IMG/VR virus record: IMGVR_UViG_3300017714_000163
Span: 1 to 24,466 of that record
Source of the DNA: a virus
Reading direction: 5' to 3' (one strand)
Length of the DNA: 24,466 bases
Positions 1 to 7,700 of this stretch are shown here, piece by piece. Under the pieces are notes generated by a model, which saw nothing but the letters and a program-made list of their open reading frames with translations, made no database searches and was not told the origin of the DNA. How positions within the stretch are numbered: the first letter of the stretch is position 1; each line of letters opens with the position of its first letter. Made by a program: the position numbers and the translations under genes.

Positions 1-360
1 ATATGTGGTAAAGATTACTACATTCTCACCAGCAGTTCTAGCAGTATTTACAAACAGATTGATTTTTTCTGCTTTTGTTGTGGAGAAGTGTGAAGTCTCA
101 CCACTATGAACATGCATCACATGAGTGTGAGTAGTATCAATCACCTCAAGAAACTCTTTGCAGAGTTGCTCTGCCAGAAGAATGCGAGGAGCAACAACAA
201 CAATAGTGGAGCCATTGTCGATATACTTTTGATTCTCAATAATATCGTGAATCATGCACATTGTTTTACCACCACCCGTGGGGATGATGACCTGACCCTT
301 GTTATATGCCAGCATCGCATTCAGTGCTTTGCGCTGGTGTGGGCGAAGGGTGGCGGTCAT
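1..360 (-). CDS. SF2 DNA/RNA helicase, N-terminal part (cut by window edge)
   Basis: The first 120 codons of a superfamily 2 helicase; the gene continues beyond base 1. The protein opens with TATLRPHQRKALNAML, a Q-motif-like region. The Walker A motif IPTGGGKT follows at about residues 26-33, then motif Ia (VVVAPRILLAEQ). The truncation removes the DEAH and C-terminal motifs, so the subfamily is open. T4 UvsW is the best-known phage relative, but UvsW has an extra N-terminal domain that is absent here. Its role would be ATP-driven unwinding in recombination or repair, which is inference. The start ATG at 360 is about 16 bases after the likely transcription start of its own promoter, behind a weak purine-rich ribosome site (AAGAGAG). 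Confidence 0.85.
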   Translation of the reverse strand, partial: MTATLRPHQRKALNAMLAYNKGQVIIPTGGGKTMCMIHDIIENQKYIDNGSTIVVVAPRILLAEQLCKEFLEVIDTTHTHVMHVHSGETSHFSTTKAEKINLFVNTARTAGENVVIFTTY

Positions 361-382
361 GCTCTCTTGCGTTGATACAGTT

Positions 383-411
383 ATTATAACAGAAAAGGGG
401 GCCCCTGTGAA
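383..411 (-). promoter_or_regulatory. sigma70-type promoter of the helicase gene
   Basis: The -35 box is TTCACA (5 of 6 consensus, 406-411) and the -10 box is TATAAT (383-388, 6 of 6), with exactly 17 bases between. Transcription should start near 376, leaving a very short leader before the ATG at 360. The -35 box is the loop of the terminator hairpin of the preceding gene. Confidence 0.7.
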
Positions 412-420
412 GGGCCCCCT
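392..420 (-). terminator. Rho-independent terminator after the ParB-like gene
   Basis: A perfect 9-bp GC-rich stem (AGGGGGCCC pairs with GGGCCCCCT, 396-404 and 412-420) encloses a 7-base loop. On the minus strand it is followed by a TTTTCT run. It lies 27 bases past the stop of the ParB-like gene. Confidence 0.88.
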
Positions 421-447
421 AACCAGTTTGCAGATTGTCACATGGAC

Positions 448-1632
448 TCAGGGTTGAGTCAGAGTGATGCAATCAGCTTTAGGATCAAACTGAATAGAAC
501 TACCATACATATCGACGATGTTTTGTTCAGTAGGACGACCCTTATCATTAGGATCTGGTTTAATATACTGCGCCTTGAATCCAGCCAACTTGACTTGAAT
601 ACGAGACTCATCAAACTCACCACAATCATCGAAGATACTCATGGCAAACTTCACCCAAGTCTCTTTCTGTTCATTCCAATCAGCAATGAACTTACCACGA
701 AACTCTTCAAGATCGTCTACACGATTCTGAGAGTATCCTATCACATAGACAGGTACACCATACTTGACAGAGTTACTAATAGCACGAGCCCATACAGACT
801 TGTTGTTACCAGCACCAGAGCAATACACAATATAACCCTGTGTCTGAATCTCCCCTTTAGAGCGACCTTCAATACCTTGTTTAGCAAGGTTTTGAGCAGC
901 AATGAAACCATTCAAGGTGTTCTTGCCATGTCCAGTAGAATTATAAGTACGAAAGTTACTGAAAACTTCACACTCACTATAGGAAGCCTTCTTGATCTTG
1001 CTACGTTGCGTTACAGTACGATCAGCAGCAATAACTTCAACAAAGGCATCAATAGCATCTTGAGTATTCTCAATTAGACCACGCTCTTTAGCGTTAACGA
1101 CTTCTTTTACATAATCAGGGATCTTTTGATCCATCTGAGGATTGCTGTGGTGATTGCTTACGTTACGAGCAACTACTTCAGCATACTCATCTTCATACTC
1201 ATAAATGTCAAAGATGTAACACTCTTGACCCAGATTGTTCAGGGCACCATCACGATTAAAACCAGATTGTGCTTTTAGTGAGTAGATACTGGTGCTTTGT
1301 GAATCAAAGCAAGCAATAGGAGGTTGAGATTCCTTACGATAACCAACAGTATTGAAGTTGTTGGTCAGGTTATTAACGTGCTCAGAGTCATTATTCTTAT
1401 CACGAGGCTGTTGTGCTTCATCATAACGAACAAACTGACGTGGGATGATATAACGTCCCATGAAATGAGCACCAGAATATTCTTTGGGTGGTGCAGTCTC
1501 TAGAGACTCTTGTAATATTTCTTCGGTTAAACCAAGAGGATTGTTACAGGTAAGCAGAACTTTTTGCCACATGGCAAGAACTTCTACGGAGATGTTGATA
1601 GTAGGATTCATTAAATGAATTGAATAGAACAC
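448..1632 (-). CDS. ParB-like domain protein, function unknown
   Basis: A 394-residue soluble protein. Residues about 60-145 have the layout of a ParB/sulfiredoxin-type N-terminal domain: YIIPRQFVRYDEAQQPRD, then a HVNNL helix (85-89), a GY turn, PPIACFD, and GFNRDGALNNLG (124-135). The last matches the place of the ParB GHHR-x-AA-x-LG box. The C-terminal two thirds (about 160-394) match nothing I recognise. ParB-fold phage proteins can be CTP-dependent DNA-binding proteins, nucleases or host-takeover factors; which applies here cannot be told. A GTG start at 1632 has GAGG four bases upstream. An ATG at codon 8 (1611) is an alternative, but no ribosome site precedes it. The gene has its own promoter and terminator, so it is a monocistronic accessory unit. 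Confidence 0.6.
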   Translation of the reverse strand: MFYSIHLMNPTINISVEVLAMWQKVLLTCNNPLGLTEEILQESLETAPPKEYSGAHFMGRYIIPRQFVRYDEAQQPRDKNNDSEHVNNLTNNFNTVGYRKESQPPIACFDSQSTSIYSLKAQSGFNRDGALNNLGQECYIFDIYEYEDEYAEVVARNVSNHHSNPQMDQKIPDYVKEVVNAKERGLIENTQDAIDAFVEVIAADRTVTQRSKIKKASYSECEVFSNFRTYNSTGHGKNTLNGFIAAQNLAKQGIEGRSKGEIQTQGYIVYCSGAGNNKSVWARAISNSVKYGVPVYVIGYSQNRVDDLEEFRGKFIADWNEQKETWVKFAMSIFDDCGEFDESRIQVKLAGFKAQYIKPDPNDKGRPTEQNIVDMYGSSIQFDPKADCITLTQP

Positions 1633-1641
1633 ATGACCTCG

Positions 1642-1654
1642 GGAGTTGAACTCC
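1642..1654 (-). other. Small leader hairpin
   Basis: The palindromic GGAG-TTCAA-CTCC sequence forms a short hairpin in the leader of the ParB-like mRNA, just before the GAGG ribosome site. It could influence translation, but the stem is only 4 bp. Confidence 0.35.
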
Positions 1655-1672
1655 TGTCCTGATCACTTGGCT

Positions 1673-1701
1673 AATATAGGTCAGATTGAGCCTCCTGTCA
1701 A
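1673..1701 (-). promoter_or_regulatory. sigma70-type promoter of the ParB-like gene
   Basis: A perfect -35 TTGACA (1696-1701) and -10 TATATT (1673-1678, 5 of 6) are separated by 17 bases. The TGA in the -35 box is the stop codon of the upstream YunG-like gene. Predicted start of transcription is near 1666. Confidence 0.65.
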
Positions 1702-2177
1702 CCCCTTATCCAATCTTTTTTGAGTCTCACCCCGAGAACCCTCTTACATAACTCAAGAGATACCTGTTGTGGCCTACCTTTCCACCCATACCATTTAGTT
1801 TTCTTTCCTGTATCATATGGTGGATTCTCTTTCACTGACCAGTATTGTTCAGAAGTACAGTCATATACAATGTCATCATGTTGTACCCACCAGTGTTTCT
1901 CACCACGATAATCTTCACCACTATATGGTACTAACTCATCACTATCGATAAGAAAACATAATGCTTGAGTTGAATGATAGCAGTGACCATAGAATCTATT
2001 CATACCCTTATCTTTAGGGTACATCAATCTCTTTCCTTTCAATAGATCTACAGTAAGTTCTTTTTGAATAAGACTCATTACTTCTTCAATATCATTAAAA
2101 GACCAGGGCTCAAACTCTAGAACCCTGGTCTCTGTTATTTTATTTCCATCATAACAATGTCTTTCAATAGTCTTCAT
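1698..2177 (-). CDS. YunG-like Cys/His/Asp small protein
   Basis: A 159-residue protein. Its centre has YGHCYHSTQAL (Cys66), then EKHWWVQ (His95), then IVYDCTSEQYW (Asp106). This order and spacing match the YunG-type proteins and, more loosely, NlpC/P60 and transglutaminase-like folds, where Cys, His and Asp form the catalytic site. Substrate and true activity are unknown; some family members have no proven enzyme function. There is no signal peptide, so it should act in the host cytoplasm. The start ATG at 2177 follows a weak AGG ribosome site. It lies between two fully consensus-like promoters and is therefore probably an early gene. Confidence 0.6.
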   Translation of the reverse strand: MKTIERHCYDGNKITETRVLEFEPWSFNDIEEVMSLIQKELTVDLLKGKRLMYPKDKGMNRFYGHCYHSTQALCFLIDSDELVPYSGEDYRGEKHWWVQHDDIVYDCTSEQYWSVKENPPYDTGKKTKWYGWKGRPQQVSLELCKRVLGVRLKKDWIRG

Positions 2178-2213
2178 AAAGCCTAGTGACTCATATCATC
2201 CTGGACAAGCCAG

Positions 2214-2242
2214 ATTATACACATATTTCAAGGTGTTGTCAA
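2214..2242 (-). promoter_or_regulatory. Perfect consensus sigma70 promoter
   Basis: TTGACA (2237-2242) and TATAAT (2214-2219) match the consensus at all 12 positions, with a 17-base spacer. It lies in the gap between the fibre gene stop and the YunG-like gene, which it should drive from a start near 2207. Confidence 0.85.
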
Positions 2243-2247
2243 GTATC

Positions 2248-4692
2248 TTATGTTGCACTAGTAATAGTTTCCCAAGCAGATCCGTTATAGAATTGCATTT
2301 TATTCAATGTAGAGTTGTATATAAGAGCACCAGATACAACCTTTCCAACAATTGATGTATTGTAATCTCTATCAACTGTTGTTACTTTTGGTGGTAGAAT
2401 ATAGGAATCAGTTCTAAGCCCAACATCAATAGCACATATGGGAGATTCTGTAGCGAATCCGATTGAACCTTGATCTAGGTTACCATCAATAGATAAAGCA
2501 CCAATTCTAATATTAACTCCACCTACACCATCTAGATCAGATCCCCTAAAAGTAAATCCACTACCAACACTACCGATTGTTAGTGTATCACCAATTGCAA
2601 CAGGATTTTCAATATTTGGACAAGATAAGGAAGTACCAACAGTTAAACTACCAAGAACATCTAAGTCAAAAAGTGTTGAGATTCCAGATGTAACACTGAA
2701 CGTTACATCACCACCAATTTCTAAGCTTCCAGTAACAGTTGCGATGCCACCGACAAATAGATCATTTGTCATGCTCACACTAGAACCAACATATATTCTG
2801 TCACCAGTATCTAAACCACCAGTTAAGTTCAAATCAATAAATGTTGATACGCCGATAGTAGCATCAGCAACATTACATTGGAAGTCCTGAGTTGTTGTTG
2901 TTCCACCTATACTAAGATTTTGAGAAACTTCTAATGCAAAGAATGTAGAAACACCACTAGTGTTTGAAATATCAATACTTTGTGCGGAATTAAAAGAAAT
3001 TGCCCCTAAAATGCTTAAATTATCGTATGTTGAAATTCCAGTCTGAGTGTTATGGTTGAAATCAGTCTGTAAAAGATTTAGATTTGTTAGAACATCTAGT
3101 GTTGCAAATGTAGAAATACCACTTAAGTTTGAAATGGTGACATTATCGGGAAGATCTACTGTACCTGTAAATACAGAGTTTCCACTAACATTAAAGTCGT
3201 TCAGAATGTTAAATTGATATGCAGTAGATACGCCATTATTTGCATCATTATTAAATGTAATTCCACCATAGATATAAACATCATCAAGAAACTCACTTTC
3301 TCCAGTAACTGTTAATGCTGCACCTAGTTTTGTATCACCATTAACGTTTAATCTTTCTGTTGGATTTGTGACACCGATTCCAAGGTTTCCAGCCTTGGTA
3401 AGGGTCATTCTCTCTTCGGTAGCGTCACCTCTTACCCATCTAAAGTTTCCATCTAGATTTGCATTGGGAATATTTCTACCTAAATGATAGACATAATCAC
3501 CGTTCGCATAGTTTGATAGTTCTAGTCTTAGAGCTATTTGTCTCAGTTCTGCTGTACTATTACCAATACCTAAGTCGCCACCAAGATTTAGAGTTGCAGC
3601 TCCACTTTCGGTGAGAATTTCTAGATTAGTTCCTTCAGCCTGATAAAGAACAAGTGTAGATTGTGGATCGGTTGTACCTATTCCCACCCCACCATCAGTG
3701 ATGTTAAAAATTGAACCACTTGTGCCAACTTTGAAGCTATCAGTACCATCAGTAATTACGATCTTACCAACACTTAAGTCACCAACAATGTCAGCTCTGT
3801 TGACAGTGAGTGCGATACCAGCATCAATAATGTTTGCAGATACGAAACCAACTCTAATATCTGGAGTTCCTGTTAAAGTTCTAGCAGTAGATGCAATAGC
3901 AGTAAGTGTTCCTTTGAACTCACCTTCATTAAAGGTGGAGATTCCAGATTCAATTAAAGTATTTGCAAAAATTCTTGCTTCAGAACTTCTTCCTGGTTCG
4001 GGTGTGACAGATCCAATGAATCCACCTAGGGCAGTAACGACACCAGTTAATTGTTGATCTTGTACTAACTTAAAGTCTGGAACGAGAGGAAGTTTATCTA
4101 ATTCTAATCTTGGAATTCTTGCTTGGGTTACAATTCCAGATTTTAGTTCATCTGCATCTAGATCTGTTATGAATGTTCCACTACCAGCAAACCTAGTAGC
4201 AGTTATAGCTGCAGATACAAAAATATTTCCATATGCCATTCCAATCCCAATACCACTCTGTTCAGGATCTCCACCAACTTGAAGCTGATACTGTGGAATA
4301 AGAGTTGCAATACCAACATTTCCACCATTATAGACACTAGAAACACCAATACCAGTGTCTACATCAACCCATTGTGAAGTTGGAAGATCTGATAATTTAG
4401 ATCCATCACCAAAATAGGTGACAATTCCACTAAATGAAGTTACAATACCTTGATTAAATTCAAAATTACCAACAACTACACTCTTACCAACTCCAGTTTC
4501 AAAAGATGCGCCAGCAGTAACACGAACTTCAGTAAACGTACTTAATCCACTAAATGATGCCTCCGTTCTAACATCAAAAGATTTGGTTGGTACTGATGTG
4601 CCAATACCAACCAGAGAACCATTGACGACTAATGATTGATCAGACGCCTGAAGGCCTTCTCTAAAATTAAATACCTTCTTAAAATTTGCCAT
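2248..4692 (-). CDS. Tail fibre / adhesin-like structural protein (814 aa)
   Basis: A long beta-rich protein, low in Cys and charge, built from recurring units. VGIGT-x-x-P motifs occur four or more times (near the N-terminus as LVGIGTSVPT, and centrally as GVGIGTTDPQ and NLGIGVTNPTERLNVNGD). The second half repeats GISTF-x-x-L-x-V every 25-35 residues. Such units form trimeric beta-strand fibres in phage and bacterial adhesins. The C-terminus (IYNSTLNKMQFYNGSAWETI) is a motif seen at the ends of many adhesins. I see no S74 chaperone domain. The likely role is a virion fibre that contacts the host. It follows the larger fibre gene and has its own CTAAATA site, so it is a late gene. No Shine-Dalgarno sequence is visible. 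Confidence 0.75.
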   Translation of the reverse strand: MANFKKVFNFREGLQASDQSLVVNGSLVGIGTSVPTKSFDVRTEASFSGLSTFTEVRVTAGASFETGVGKSVVVGNFEFNQGIVTSFSGIVTYFGDGSKLSDLPTSQWVDVDTGIGVSSVYNGGNVGIATLIPQYQLQVGGDPEQSGIGIGMAYGNIFVSAAITATRFAGSGTFITDLDADELKSGIVTQARIPRLELDKLPLVPDFKLVQDQQLTGVVTALGGFIGSVTPEPGRSSEARIFANTLIESGISTFNEGEFKGTLTAIASTARTLTGTPDIRVGFVSANIIDAGIALTVNRADIVGDLSVGKIVITDGTDSFKVGTSGSIFNITDGGVGIGTTDPQSTLVLYQAEGTNLEILTESGAATLNLGGDLGIGNSTAELRQIALRLELSNYANGDYVYHLGRNIPNANLDGNFRWVRGDATEERMTLTKAGNLGIGVTNPTERLNVNGDTKLGAALTVTGESEFLDDVYIYGGITFNNDANNGVSTAYQFNILNDFNVSGNSVFTGTVDLPDNVTISNLSGISTFATLDVLTNLNLLQTDFNHNTQTGISTYDNLSILGAISFNSAQSIDISNTSGVSTFFALEVSQNLSIGGTTTTQDFQCNVADATIGVSTFIDLNLTGGLDTGDRIYVGSSVSMTNDLFVGGIATVTGSLEIGGDVTFSVTSGISTLFDLDVLGSLTVGTSLSCPNIENPVAIGDTLTIGSVGSGFTFRGSDLDGVGGVNIRIGALSIDGNLDQGSIGFATESPICAIDVGLRTDSYILPPKVTTVDRDYNTSIVGKVVSGALIYNSTLNKMQFYNGSAWETITSAT

Positions 4693-4710
4693 CGATATGG
4701 TGTTTTTATG

Positions 4711-4717
4711 TATTTAG
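4711..4717 (-). promoter_or_regulatory. Late-type promoter motif CTAAATA
   Basis: On the minus strand CTAAATA lies 18 bases before the ATG of the 814-aa fibre gene. It resembles the T4 late promoter core TATAAATA, recognised by a gp55-type sigma factor, which is inferred here. Confidence 0.5.
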
Positions 4718-4727
4718 GATTGATTCC

Positions 4728-7700
4728 TTACTTGATACGAATGATATAGAAGAGACCCATGTAAGGAGGAAGGTTTCTATTAGTTCCAGATTGACCATTG
4801 GCGACGATCGCAACATTATGCCCGTGTGAACCAGCATTGCCCATGTTATGTCCATGATTAGGAGTATTGGCAACATTACCACCATGACTGTGATTTCCAG
4901 CTGTTTGCGTATCACCGTGATTGTGATTTGCTTGATCTGGAATATTATGAGTATGGTTGGCTGCGTTGGCAATGTTGTGTCTGTGCTGACCACCACCAGG
5001 AATATTATGACGGTGATTACCAGCGTTGTTTACACCGTGTCTATGGTTTCCGTTATAACTGGTGCTTGCGTTCTGACGGTCAGTTCTAGAAGATCTAGAG
5101 TTTCTATTACCATATTCAGCCTGGTTGTTTCTTCTCTGATAAGTATGTCTATGAGCACCACCATTATTTGTGCTGTGACCATGTTGCCCTTCGTTACCAG
5201 TTTCACCGTGTCCGTGGTTGCCTACGTTACCAGTTTCAGCGTGGCCGTGACCACCTTGCCCACCAGTTTCACCACCGTGAGTATGTTCACCAGCAGAAGG
5301 AGTTTCATGCCCGTGAGCAGCTTGATTTGGAATCTCATGACCGTGAGTACCACCTGCAACCACATTATGAACATGGTTTGGTTGATTACTGACGTTAGTA
5401 TTATGACCGTGTGAGATAGTAACAGAATCTTTTGTACCGCCAGTTGCACCTCGATTATAAAGATTACCAGCGGCAATTCCTATTCTATTTCTTAAATCAG
5501 GAAGTAAGAATGTAGTTCCAGATGGGTTTGCACCGTATGGGAACGAGAGTCCACCATTTGTTAGGTTGGCATATAGATCAGCATAAGCTGACTGACTTAG
5601 ACTTGAACCATCACAGAGATGCCAGTATTCATTATTGGTAATGAAGGATGATGTACCAGCCCACTGCACAATACCGCCAATAGGTGGTAGGTTGGGAACA
5701 ATAAGTTGGTCAGCAACAATAGTTCCAGTAACGTCCATGTCACCCTCAACTCTGGTTAAACCAGAGGCAGCCTTCAGAGTTAGGTTCTCACTGTTTTGTG
5801 ATTCAATTCTTGCTGTGCTAGAACCAGTACCAACTAAAATATCGTGAGCGTCAATACCAAGGAGAGCATCAATTTGTCCACCAAAAGTACCAACACCAGA
5901 AACATTTAGAGAACCAGTTATGGAAGCACTTCCACTAGAACTAAATCTTCCAGTGACTTCTAGATTTGCATCAACTTTAGTATTGCCAGTAATATTGACA
6001 ACATTATTGACTCTTAGTGGACCATCAAACTGAGACAATAGTGTCTTAGATGGACCACCCTCGACAAGTAATCTCTGTCTAACAGTAACTTCATCGAAGA
6101 TAACAGATAGAACTGAAGTATCTTCACCTCTAATTGATGGAATTGGTGCATCAAACGTTGTTTCTTCACCAGTAGATGGGTTGATAATCTTGTTACCAAT
6201 GAAGAAGTCACCATCATTATTCATGGCGGTGTATACAACGACACCACCAGATCTCTTCTGGGATTGTGTTAGGAACTCTTCTCTTCCAGTTAGTGTAATA
6301 TTTTGGACCTGAGGTAGACCAGTTGAGTAGTTACCAGGACCATAACCTAGATATTCAAAAGTATGACCAGAACCTCTTAGAATTGAAGGTCTACGAAGTT
6401 CAACACCTCTAATATTGATTCTCCTAACTCTTGAACCCGATTGATGACTTGCAGTTTGAGAAGCTACATATCCTCTGATTACGGTAAGTTCATTGTTAGA
6501 AGATCCAGATAGGATTGAGTCTGCGATTCTCATGATCTCAGATCCAACCTGAATATAAGATCCGATTGGGAATCTCTCCGCAGTTCCTATACCAGAGTTT
6601 GAAAGTTGTAGAATAATTTTGTTATCTAATTCTGCACTTCCTAGATCATTACCAAGAATTGCATCATCATGTAAGAAGAGGTTTGTTACTCTAGAACCAA
6701 TAGATTCAGTATCAGCATCAATTGATCCACCTTTTGCATCATAGATTGTTGGTAGTATGAATCTTGGTGCTGTTTGTGTAACAGGAGTTGATCCAGCAAC
6801 AGTGAATGTAAGAATACCAACTCTTTCTAGAACAGTAAATCCACTGAAACTATTGTTGTTAGTATCAACGATATTGAAACTACCACCAGCAACTAATCCA
6901 TGTGCTTCATTTGTTTGAATCGTTTGAACATTTGCAACAATTGCACTAACAGTCTTAATACCAATAGAGCGGCCACAATCAACTAGATATTGATCATTGA
7001 CAGGATTTGGATCACCTGAAGTTACAGCGAAGGAAACTTTATTGCTTGCTGGAGTTGCAAGAACACGATAGGCGTTTGTTGCAGTGCTACCAATACCAGT
7101 TATTTGAACTGAATTGTTGACGAAAGTAGAGATACCAGCAGTTGTAACTGTGATTTCAGCACCAGTAAATCCATCAAGATCTAAAGTTTCTGCACCATAA
7201 CCAGAACCAGGATTAATTATTTGAACATTCTCTACAGCACCACCTGATCCAACAGTGACTCTAGATGTTGCACCATCCCAGTTGGAAGTACCATCATTCA
7301 TCAACTTGACGTTGTAGTAATCACCTTCAGTGAATCCACTGCCACCAGTTAATGTTGCATAAGTTGCAATACCAGAGAAACCATGTGGACGATCTAAAGT
7401 TACAGTTACAATACCAACAACATCATTTCTTTCAAAACCAATAACTGTTCTACCGAATCCAATAACTCTAGAAATTTTATCAATACTCTCTCTAGTTACG
7501 CTATTTTCTGGATCATCAATTGCAACATCACCAATTGGTGATCTCTTTGCAAAAGACTTAGCCGCTAATGGGTTTGCAAGAACATTATCTCTATCTAACT
7601 GAGGATAATATTTCTCAATGTTAGGTAGATACTTTAGGTTATCAAATTCTTCACTGATTTGGTTATCGGCACAAAGAACGTTGAAGTGATAGATACCATC

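Noticed and set aside
442-1077. 211-codon plus-strand open frame
   Set aside because: It lies fully antisense to the ParB-like gene, has no ribosome site and no recognisable protein features.
1611-1634. Seven-codon leader peptide (ATG at 1634) ending in TAATG at the internal ATG of the ParB-like gene
   Set aside because: GAGG is only two bases from that ATG, too close for good initiation; it could be chance. The GTG start is simpler.
1634-1683. Inverted repeat TGACCT/AGGTCA with an inner TTCAA hairpin, looking like a degenerate tRNA
   Set aside because: No 5-bp T stem with 7-base loop and no anticodon arm can be drawn, and one arm lies upstream of the predicted transcription start.
4818-5411. 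About 30-base periodicity that could suggest a CRISPR array
   Set aside because: The DNA units are not identical and have no spacers of constant length; the period is the 10-residue protein repeat.
4848-5414. 188-codon plus-strand open frame, and a second one at 5168-5392
   Set aside because: They are antisense to the HxH repeat; the periodic codons (GTG, ATG, CAT complements) keep the other frames open.
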